Origin: Nitrososphaerota archaeon
Lineage (GTDB): Archaea; Thermoproteota; Nitrososphaeria; Nitrososphaerales; CADDZS01
NCBI GenBank assembly: GCA_027886795.1
Contig: JAPCJU010000106.1
Span: 1-5,107, forward strand
Direction of reading: 5' to 3'
Length of the DNA: 5,107 nucleotides
Below are positions 1-5,107 of the stretch, piece by piece; the stretch's first letter is position 1, and each line of letters starts with the position of its first letter. The notes beneath the pieces were generated by a model. It saw only the letters and a program-made list of their open reading frames with translations. It did not search any database and was not told where the DNA came from. The translations under genes and the position numbers were made by a program.

Positions 1-504
1 ATCATTGGCAGCATCATCTCCAATGAAATTTTTTACGGACACCGGAGGGCTAAAGCCGAAGGCCGATTAAATCAGATAGCTCCCGTTAGCATCGTAATCG
101 AGGAGGCCCCGAGAGTTCTGTCTGCCGAAGCCATCGCGCAATCTTCGAATATCTACAGTACGATAGCGCGCGAGGGTAGAAAGTTCAAGGTTGGGCTCGT
201 TGCGATAACTCAGCTCACCAGTGTCATCCCTCAGATGGTTTTGACCAACATGAATACGAAGATCATTTTGGGAAACGAAATGGTTGCAGAGCGGCATGCT
301 GTGATGGATAGCTCGGCCCAAGATCTTTCAGACGAGGACAGGACGATCGCGAGCCTCGATAAAGGGGAGGCAATCGTCAGCAGCATATTCACTAAATTTG
401 CAGTCCCTATCTACACGCCGCTGTTCGAGAAAGTCGTTGCCGAGAGCAAACAAAATTCGAAACATGATCCGTTTGATTTGAGCAAAGAGCGCATCTCGCT
501 CTAG
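1..504 (+). CDS. herA: HerA-type DNA-translocating ATPase, C-terminal part (5' end outside window)
   Basis: This is the last 167 residues of a HerA/FtsK-superfamily ATPase, open from the first base in frame 1. HerA forms a hexameric ring that pumps duplex DNA and, with the nuclease NurA, resects DNA ends after Mre11-Rad50 has opened them. Visible in the fragment are a Walker B strand ending in two acidic residues (SIVIEEAPRVL, about 30-40, E34/E35), the conserved IAREGRKF segment (55-62), which in this family supplies a candidate arginine finger (R57), and the following strand and polar sensor VGLVAITQ (64-71). After these comes the NTKIILGNE segment (85-93) typical of the HerA C-terminal region. 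The Walker A half lies upstream of the window. The stop codon is 9 nt before mre11, so the two are almost certainly co-transcribed. EEAP replaces the more usual DEAH/EEAH. I believe this is common in archaeal members. A HerA-like paralogue cannot be fully excluded, but the position beside mre11-rad50 favours true HerA. Confidence 0.88.
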   Translation: MIGSIISNEIFYGHRRAKAEGRLNQIAPVSIVIEEAPRVLSAEAIAQSSNIYSTIAREGRKFKVGLVAITQLTSVIPQMVLTNMNTKIILGNEMVAERHAVMDSSAQDLSDEDRTIASLDKGEAIVSSIFTKFAVPIYTPLFEKVVAESKQNSKHDPFDLSKERISL

Positions 505-507
505 GTG
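504..507 (+). promoter_or_regulatory. SD-like site GGTG for mre11
   Basis: GGTG overlaps the last base of the herA stop codon and lies 6 nt before the TTG at 514. It matches the GGTG part of the archaeal anti-SD complement (GGAGGTGAT). It supports translation beginning at TTG 514 and coupling to the end of herA. Confidence 0.55.
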
Positions 508-513
508 TTGTAA

Positions 514-1782
514 TTGAAATTCGCTCATATGTCAGACATTCACCTAGGCGCATTTCGCGATCCGGTTGTCAAACAGATGGAGAGGCAGGCCCTCGAAGAC
601 GCGGCGAAGAAATGCATCGAGCTCAATGTTGATTTCGTCCTGATCTCGGGGGACATTTTCCACGTGAGCATCCCTGATCTAACGGTGGTCAACGAGACAA
701 TTCGCACTCTCCGCTTACTGCAAAATGCAAGGATCCCCATTTACGCAATTTACGGCAGCCACGATTACACTCCCAACGGAACATCCATCATCGACATACT
801 CGACACCGCCGGTATTTTGACCAACGTGATGAGGGCGAAAGTAGACGACGAAGGTTATGTGTTGCTTGAATTTGTCGTCGATCCGAAGACTGGTGCAAAA
901 CTAACCGGGATTTCTGCCAGACGGATTGGTCTTGAAAGTAAGATCTACGAGAAGCTCGACAAGAACCGGCTGGAGTTAGAAAAAGGTTTCAAGATTTTTG
1001 CATTCCATAGCGGGATAACAGAGTTCAAACCGGCGTTTCTTTCCGAGATGGAGACGGTGCCGATAACCTATTTCCCTAAAGGTTTTGACTACTACGCAGG
1101 AGGGCACATACACATCGCCGACGAATTTACTCTCGCCGGATATCCGAAAGTAGTTTTTCCAGGTCCTCTGTTCACCGGCTATGGCAAGGACATCGAGGAT
1201 ACCGCAAGAGGCACAAAGCGCGGATTTTACCTCGTGGAGTTTGATGAAAAAGTAAGGAAAGTGCAGTTTATTGAAAACAAACCCTTTGATGGTGCGTACC
1301 TCGAGTACGATGCATCAGGCAAAAATTCTCTCCAGGCGAGAAAAGAACTTTCTTCGAAACTTGACGCATTTGATCCCAACGGCAAAGTCGTCGTGGTCAG
1401 GGTAAAGGGTGAGCTCGCGGGTGGCAAGACCACTGACATTGATTTCGCAGAGTTAGGGCGCAAGCTGACGGTCAGAGGTGCGACTTATGTCCAGTTCAAT
1501 CGTTTCAGCCTTTCCTCCAAGGAGTTCGAAGCAAACAAAATAGCTGGAGAGGATCCCTCGCAAATTGAGGCAAACCTCTTCAGGGAAAATATCGGAACGG
1601 TAAAAGTTTCGCAGCCCAATCTGAAGGGACAGGAGGGAGTTAACTCTGCACTGGATCTACTCAAGGCAACTCGCAATCCGCAAAAGGTCGGAGAATCAAA
1701 GGGAGACTATTCGGATCGGATTGTCAGGTCTGGGATCGATGCCTTGAAACTCAAGAAAGAGTTCGAGGAGGAAATGAAATGA
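514..1782 (+). CDS. mre11: Mre11 DNA double-strand break repair nuclease
   Basis: This is a complete 422-residue Mre11, a normal length for archaea. Mre11 is a manganese-dependent calcineurin-like phosphoesterase with exo- and endonuclease activity. It works as a dimer with Rad50 at broken DNA ends. The metal-binding motifs appear in order: SDIHLG (D8, H10), SGDIF (D47), GSHD (S82, H83, D84), FHSG (H165) and GGHIH (H198, H200). The usual Asn of GNHD is Ser here; all other ligands are present. The segment from about 205 to 300 is the capping region, and the charged helical tail (about 395-422) fits the Rad50-binding helices. The TTG start is chosen because the protein then begins MKFAHMSDIHLG, exactly as in relatives. 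The next ATG (529) would delete part of the first strand just before D8. Spacing from herA is 9 nt, and the stop overlaps the rad50 start (ATGA), which indicates translational coupling. The gene is intact. Confidence 0.96.
   Translation: MKFAHMSDIHLGAFRDPVVKQMERQALEDAAKKCIELNVDFVLISGDIFHVSIPDLTVVNETIRTLRLLQNARIPIYAIYGSHDYTPNGTSIIDILDTAGILTNVMRAKVDDEGYVLLEFVVDPKTGAKLTGISARRIGLESKIYEKLDKNRLELEKGFKIFAFHSGITEFKPAFLSEMETVPITYFPKGFDYYAGGHIHIADEFTLAGYPKVVFPGPLFTGYGKDIEDTARGTKRGFYLVEFDEKVRKVQFIENKPFDGAYLEYDASGKNSLQARKELSSKLDAFDPNGKVVVVRVKGELAGGKTTDIDFAELGRKLTVRGATYVQFNRFSLSSKEFEANKIAGEDPSQIEANLFRENIGTVKVSQPNLKGQEGVNSALDLLKATRNPQKVGESKGDYSDRIVRSGIDALKLKKEFEEEMK
1765..1771 (+). promoter_or_regulatory. 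Ribosome binding site of rad50, inside mre11
   Basis: GAGGAGG, containing the core GGAGG (1767-1771), lies 7 nt before the ATG at 1779 and within the last codons of mre11. This is a strong archaeal SD and fixes the rad50 start at the ATGA overlap. Confidence 0.8.
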
Positions 1783-3803
1783 TAATCAAGAAGTTGAAGC
1801 TCGAAAACATTCGGAGCTACAAGAACCAAGAAGTGGACTTTCCCCTCGGAAAGACGCTCTTTGAAGGAGATATTGGATCGGGCAAGTCGACGATTCTCAT
1901 GGCAATCGAATTTGGACTCTTTGGGCTCGGCTCGGAAAAGGCGGGTTCCTTGCTGAGGGCTGGCGAGAGCGAAGGTTCAGTCTCCGTCGTGTTCGAATCC
2001 GGGAACAAGGAATACACCGTTCAGCGTCGTCTCGTGAAAAAGAAAAATTCATTCAGCCAGGAAGATTGTGTCCTAAAAAGTTCGGAGGGTACGAAATCTT
2101 ATTCTGCTACCGAGATAAAGGAAAAGGTACTTGACATTCTAGACTTTAACGAGCCGTCAGATCCAAAGGCGCAGAGCTTCATCTACAGGTACGCGATCTA
2201 CACACCGCAGGAAGAGATGAAGGCTATCCTGACGCTACGGCCGGATCACAGACTACAGACGTTGAGGAAAGCGTTCGGCTTGGAGGAGTACAAGATCGCG
2301 GGCGAGAATTCAAAGTCTGTCGCTAACGACATCAAGATCAGATCAAGAGAATTCGCCTCGATGGCAGATGACATCAAGGAAATTAGGGCGAAGATCGATC
2401 AGCTCAAACTCTCAATATCTCAGAAGAAGCAAAATCTAGAATCTCTCCGTCTCGAGCAAGCCCAGGTAAGTGACATGCTTCAGAACCAGAAAATAAAACG
2501 AGATACACTTCGCACCGAACAACTGAAACTTAAAGCAGAAACTGGCAAGGTAGACGCCTTGCTAAAGTTAATTGAGGAGAAAAAGGGAGAAATCAAGACG
2601 GCCCAGTCTCAATTAGAATCGAATCGTGTGAAGATCAAGCTCATTCAACCTAAGGTGACAGAATTGGCAACCATCACTAATCCAACTGAGCTCCCTCAAA
2701 AGGAACTGAAGGTTGAGATTTCGAGCTTGGAAGAGGAACTCAAGAAACTGCGGACTCTGGAAACTCAAATAGATTCTAAGTTTCGAGATTACAAGGAAAT
2801 TCTTGAGATAGGAGTTTGTCCTACCTGCGATCAAAAGATCACGCGCGATTTCTCGGAGGTTGTGCATCACAAAGAAAAGGAACTTCGGGAAACAAAAGAG
2901 AAAGTGGGTTCTTGCGACGAGAATCTAAAGATGAAGAAAAATCTTCTTGATTCGAAGGTCCAATTCGACCAAGCGCAGTCGAAGCTCGAAGACCTAGGAA
3001 GAAGCATCTCGGAGTACGAGGAAAACGTCAAGATCTGGAAGGCAAAGTTCGATGAAGCTTCCAAAGCCAAGGAGAGCGCGACGGGAGAGTTGACAGATGT
3101 GCGTGCAAGCGTGCAAAGACTGGAAGATGTGAATGCCGACCTTGCAAACCTTGAAGGGCGGATCTCAAAATCGGAAGATGATGCAAAACGCATCGCCGCA
3201 GAAATTTCGTCCGGCGAGGCTCACTTCCACGATTGGGAAAGACAAACAAAAGACTACGAGGATTCAATCGAGAAAAAGCTAGAAAAGAAATCGAGGTCTG
3301 ACAAGCTCAACGAGTACCTGATCTGGGTCCAAGATTATTTTTTGCCCACCCTAGAAATGGTGGAGAAGCATGTGATGGTTAACATTAACCAGGAGTTTGA
3401 TTCACAGTTCCAAAAGTGGTTTGGAATGCTCGTTGACGACCCGGGGAAACAGGCGAAGGTAGACGAGGAATTCACTCCCATGATCCAACAGGACGGATTG
3501 GACCAGGATGTTTCTTACCTGAGTGGAGGAGAGAAGACGAGCGTCGCTCTCGCATACAGATTGGCTCTGAACGCGATCGTAAGGAAAGTTTCTACCGGAA
3601 TGAATTCTAATTTGCTGATCTTGGACGAGCCGACAGATGGTTTCAGCAAGGAACAGCTTTCAAAAGTGCGCGAGATCCTAGATGAAATCCAGAGTCCCCA
3701 GATTATCTTGGTGTCGCATGAAAGGGAGCTCGAAAGTTTCGCAGATCAGGTGATCAAAGTTTCAAAGACTAATGGTGAATCGAGTATTTTGATCGTCAAC
3801 TAG
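1779..3803 (+). CDS. rad50: Rad50 DNA double-strand break repair ATPase (compact form)
   Basis: This is a complete 674-residue Rad50, an SMC-like ABC ATPase that clamps DNA and controls the Mre11 nuclease through ATP-driven opening and closing. The N-lobe carries Walker A, GDIGSGKS (30-37, K36), and the Q-loop YTPQEE (Q144). Two coiled-coil arms follow (about 178-345 and 352-507), joined by a zinc hook CPTC (C347, C350) through which two Rad50 molecules dimerise. The C-lobe carries the ABC signature LSGGE (581-585), Walker B LLILDEP (D616, E617), the D-loop region TDGFS, and the switch histidine in VSHE (H647). All motifs needed for ATP hydrolysis are present. The protein is shorter than well-studied archaeal Rad50s (Pyrococcus furiosus is about 880 aa). 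The difference lies in the coiled-coil arms. The first arm has three prolines (P291, P302, P306); the second has none. Bacterial SbcC or an SMC protein is unlikely given the mre11 overlap and the CPTC hook. Confidence 0.96.
   Translation: MIIKKLKLENIRSYKNQEVDFPLGKTLFEGDIGSGKSTILMAIEFGLFGLGSEKAGSLLRAGESEGSVSVVFESGNKEYTVQRRLVKKKNSFSQEDCVLKSSEGTKSYSATEIKEKVLDILDFNEPSDPKAQSFIYRYAIYTPQEEMKAILTLRPDHRLQTLRKAFGLEEYKIAGENSKSVANDIKIRSREFASMADDIKEIRAKIDQLKLSISQKKQNLESLRLEQAQVSDMLQNQKIKRDTLRTEQLKLKAETGKVDALLKLIEEKKGEIKTAQSQLESNRVKIKLIQPKVTELATITNPTELPQKELKVEISSLEEELKKLRTLETQIDSKFRDYKEILEIGVCPTCDQKITRDFSEVVHHKEKELRETKEKVGSCDENLKMKKNLLDSKVQFDQAQSKLEDLGRSISEYEENVKIWKAKFDEASKAKESATGELTDVRASVQRLEDVNADLANLEGRISKSEDDAKRIAAEISSGEAHFHDWERQTKDYEDSIEKKLEKKSRSDKLNEYLIWVQDYFLPTLEMVEKHVMVNINQEFDSQFQKWFGMLVDDPGKQAKVDEEFTPMIQQDGLDQDVSYLSGGEKTSVALAYRLALNAIVRKVSTGMNSNLLILDEPTDGFSKEQLSKVREILDEIQSPQIILVSHERELESFADQVIKVSKTNGESSILIVN
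2817..2828 (+). other. Rad50 zinc-hook codons (CPTC)
   Basis: These codons encode C347-P-T-C350, the CxxC hook at the apex of the coiled coil. Two Rad50 molecules each give two cysteines to one zinc ion. The hook is close to the centre of the protein (347-350 of 674), as expected for antiparallel arms of similar length. Confidence 0.93.
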
Positions 3804-3815
3804 AATCTTCGTTAA

Positions 3816-3839
3816 GTAATTTTCTTCATAAAATCTTAC
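3816..3839 (+). terminator. Possible T-rich terminator with weak AT hairpin after rad50
   Basis: This element starts 12 nt after the rad50 stop. The stretch AATTTTCTTC (3818-3827) is pyrimidine-rich, in the style of archaeal terminators, which depend on T-runs. The same bases can fold: GTAA (3816-3819) pairs with TTAC (3836-3839) and TTTT (3820-3823) with AAAA (3830-3833), leaving a 6-nt loop and a 2-nt bulge. The stem is nearly all A-T and so is weak. The position suits the end of the herA-mre11-rad50 transcript, but there is no long uninterrupted T-run. Confidence 0.3.
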
Positions 3840-3884
3840 GGCGGAACGACGATGCCATGGGTTTGCATCAAAATCCGTTCGCCG
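3839..3884 (+). repeat. Nested inverted repeat (two-tier hairpin) in the rad50-cyclase gap
   Basis: The outer stem pairs CGGCG+AACG (3839-3843, 3845-3848) with CGTTCGCCG (3876-3884): nine pairs with a single bulged G at 3844. After an internal loop (AC against AAAATC), an inner stem pairs GATGC (3851-3855) with GCATC (3865-3869) around a 9-nt loop. It is GC-rich compared with its surroundings. It could be a transcript 3'-end structure, a small structured RNA, or a protein-binding palindrome. No known RNA family is recognised. The fold was found by eye and no energy was computed. Confidence 0.5.
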
Positions 3885-3917
3885 AGCCTAAACCAAACGA
3901 GGAAGGTGACACGAAAG

Positions 3918-3932
3918 TATAGAATTAAATTA
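3918..3932 (+). promoter_or_regulatory. TATA-like promoter for the cyclase gene
   Basis: The A/T-only run apart from one G (TATAGAATTAAATTA) is centred about 31 nt before the TTG at 3957 and preceded by purine-rich ACGAAAG, which could serve as a BRE. Archaeal TATA boxes lie about 26 nt before the transcription start, so transcription would begin within a few bases of the TTG. This gives a leaderless or nearly leaderless mRNA and agrees with the absence of any SD before 3957. No transcript data are available. Confidence 0.55.
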
Positions 3933-3956
3933 GCGCACTGACTAGTCTCGATCTAA

Positions 3957-5107
3957 TTGACCGACGCTGCGCAATCCACCAAAAGTGAAAGCTTCAAAGC
4001 TGACCGGAGACTTGCAGCCATAATGTTTACGGATATGGTTGGTTTCACGGCTCTTTCACAAAGGAATGAATCCCTTGCGCTGGAAATTCTGAAGGCCCAC
4101 CGGGAAATTCTTCGTCCCATTTTTTCAACGCACGGTGGCAGAGAAGTTAAGACGATTGGAGATGCGTTTCTCGTGGAGTTTGGAAGCGCCCTCGAGGCCA
4201 CGAGGTCTGCTTTCGAAATGCAAAAGTCCCTCAATGAATTTGACGCCCACTCGCCAGCTGAAAAGAGAATTCCAGTCCGCATCGGAATACACGTCGGAGA
4301 CGTGGTACGAAGCGAAAATGATGTCTATGGAGACGCCGTCAATATCGCCTCGAGGATTGAAGCTCTTGCTGAACCGGGAGGAATCTGTATTACCCAGCAA
4401 GTCTATGACCAGGTCAAAAATAAATTTGAATTCCTAATTGCCAGCATCGGCAAACGTGAACTGAAAAACGTAGAATCGCCAATTGAGATTTATAAAATCG
4501 AACTTCCATGGAAAAACAAGACTGAGGCTTCGAAATTGGATCTAGACCGTCGTCGCCTTGCTGTGCTACCACTTGTCAGTCTTACATCTGACCCCGAAGA
4601 TGAATTTTTCTCCGACGGTTTGACCGAAGAAATGATTTCAACAATTTCTCAGATTCAGGAGTTACGTGTGATCTCCCGGACGTCGGTTATGCGCTACAAG
4701 AAAACTGGCAAGAGCTTGAGCGAAATCGGCCGGGAGTTAGGCGTTGGCTCAGTACTTGAGGGAAGCATACGCAAATATGGAAAGAAAATTCGAGTCAGCG
4801 CTCAGTTGATAGACGTAGAGACTGACGAGCACAAGTGGTCTCAAAATTACGATCGAGATCTTTCTGACGTTTTCGTGATCCAAAGTGACATTGCGAAAAA
4901 CGTAGCGGACTCGTTGAAGATTCGGCTATTGGAAGAGGAAAAGCGGCAGATACAAAAAAACCCAACAAGGAGCAGTGAAGCGCACAGCCTTTACCTAAAA
5001 GGACGCTATTTCTGGAACGAAAGAACCGAACAGGGTCTCAGGCGCGCGCTTGAATACTTCAAGAGGGCGATCGAGAAAGACCCCGATTACGCGCTAGCCT
5101 ATGTAGG
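3957..5107 (+). CDS. Class III adenylate cyclase fused to TolB-like and TPR domains (3' end outside window)
   Basis: The first 383 residues of a soluble multidomain signalling protein are present, open to the window end. Residues about 18-195 are a class III nucleotidyl cyclase catalytic domain, converting ATP to cAMP. All six canonical positions are visible: metal-binding D26 (FTDMVGFT) and D69 (KTIGD), adenine-selecting K65 and D122 (DVYGD), and transition-state N129 and R133 (VNIASR). The Lys/Asp pair indicates ATP rather than GTP. Residues about 198-325 resemble the TolB-like N-terminal domain common in bacterial cyclase and CadC-type proteins (RLAVLPL, FFSDGLTEEM, VLEGSIRK). From about 339 a TPR-like helical region begins (YLKGRYFWNERT, FKRAIEKDPDYALAYV). 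No signal peptide or membrane segment is seen. The TTG start follows directly after an in-frame stop. The first ATG (4023, residue 23) would remove the start of the first catalytic strand (RRLAAIMFTD). The partner, activating signal and cAMP target are unknown. Confidence 0.9.
   Translation, partial: MTDAAQSTKSESFKADRRLAAIMFTDMVGFTALSQRNESLALEILKAHREILRPIFSTHGGREVKTIGDAFLVEFGSALEATRSAFEMQKSLNEFDAHSPAEKRIPVRIGIHVGDVVRSENDVYGDAVNIASRIEALAEPGGICITQQVYDQVKNKFEFLIASIGKRELKNVESPIEIYKIELPWKNKTEASKLDLDRRRLAVLPLVSLTSDPEDEFFSDGLTEEMISTISQIQELRVISRTSVMRYKKTGKSLSEIGRELGVGSVLEGSIRKYGKKIRVSAQLIDVETDEHKWSQNYDRDLSDVFVIQSDIAKNVADSLKIRLLEEEKRQIQKNPTRSSEAHSLYLKGRYFWNERTEQGLRRALEYFKRAIEKDPDYALAYV

Larger units (their letters stand above)
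3804..3956. other. Intergenic region between rad50 and the cyclase gene
   Basis: This 153-nt stretch is the only sizeable non-coding part of the window. It contains, in order, the weak AT hairpin with T-rich tract, the nested hairpin, and a TATA-like box. No small gene with a convincing start and ribosome site is seen. An in-frame TAA at 3954-3956 directly precedes the cyclase start and closes any upstream extension of that gene. Confidence 0.8.

Noticed and set aside
67..321. Minus-strand open frame opposite the HerA fragment
   Set aside because: It lies fully opposite a well-supported coding region, has no recognisable motif, and its composition looks like an antisense shadow.
235..504. 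Separate small + strand gene starting at ATG 235
   Set aside because: It is in the same frame as the HerA fragment, which is open from position 1 and shows continuous family motifs across 235. It is only an internal methionine.
2867..3267. Two overlapping minus-strand open frames opposite rad50
   Set aside because: They are Ser/Phe/Arg-rich, as expected from reading Lys/Glu-rich coiled-coil DNA backwards, and rad50 is intact across this stretch.
1..3803. New antiviral defence system built on HerA plus a nuclease
   Set aside because: HerA with a nuclease can signal defence systems, but here the partners are a standard Mre11 and Rad50 with all housekeeping motifs in the well-known archaeal repair order. 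No effector domain or mobile-element context is present.
3839..3899. H/ACA-type guide RNA
   Set aside because: The nested hairpin has an internal loop resembling a guide pocket, but there is no ACA just after the lower stem and no visible kink-turn.
3953..4400. Minus-strand open frames opposite the cyclase domain
   Set aside because: They oppose the cyclase catalytic domain, whose six active-site positions are all readable on the + strand. No motif or ribosome site is seen.
4135..4437. 100-residue + strand open frame starting at ATG 4135
   Set aside because: It is in a different frame from the cyclase but lies wholly inside its catalytic domain. It is a frame shadow without recognisable content.
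3957..4560. Guanylate rather than adenylate cyclase
   Set aside because: The base-selecting pair is Lys65 and Asp122, the ATP-type combination. Guanylate cyclases usually carry Glu and Cys there.

Overview
The window reads as archaeal chromosomal DNA, most likely from a Thermoproteota lineage such as Bathyarchaeia or Nitrososphaeria. The evidence is the gene order herA-mre11-rad50, Rad50 and HerA motifs of archaeal type (DEPTDGFS, IEEAPRVL), archaeal SD-like sites (GGTG, GGAGG), TTG start codons, and a TATA-like box placed for a leaderless transcript. The lineage is an inference from remembered family motifs and was not tested by a search. All genes lie on the + strand.

Positions 1-3803 hold a tightly packed DNA double-strand-break processing operon. 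It contains the 3' end of a HerA-type hexameric DNA-pumping ATPase (1-504), then complete mre11 (514-1782) after a 9-nt gap, then complete rad50 (1779-3803) overlapping mre11 by 4 nt. Mre11 (nuclease) and Rad50 (ABC-type ATPase with zinc hook) form the complex that recognises and trims broken DNA ends. HerA, normally with the nuclease NurA, then carries out long-range resection to give 3' single strands for recombination. NurA is not in the window and does not directly follow rad50. Rad50 is compact (674 aa) but has every ATPase motif and the CPTC hook. Mre11 has GSHD where most relatives have GNHD.

Positions 3804-3956 are a 153-nt intergenic gap. It holds a weak AT-rich hairpin with a T-rich stretch (possible end of the operon transcript), a stronger nested hairpin (3839-3884), and a TATA-like box about 30 nt upstream of the next start.

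Positions 3957-5107 hold the 5' part of a separate transcription unit, a class III adenylate cyclase fused to a TolB-like domain and the beginning of a TPR region, running off the window end. All six canonical cyclase catalytic positions are present. This signalling protein is probably not functionally tied to the repair operon, because the gap, new promoter and leaderless start argue for separate expression.

I see no RNA gene of a known class, mobile element, CRISPR array or broken gene. I did not find a convincing new system. The points most worth a second look are the archaeal cyclase-TolB-TPR protein, the compact Rad50 with an asymmetric proline-containing coiled-coil arm, the Mre11 N-to-S change, and the intergenic hairpins.
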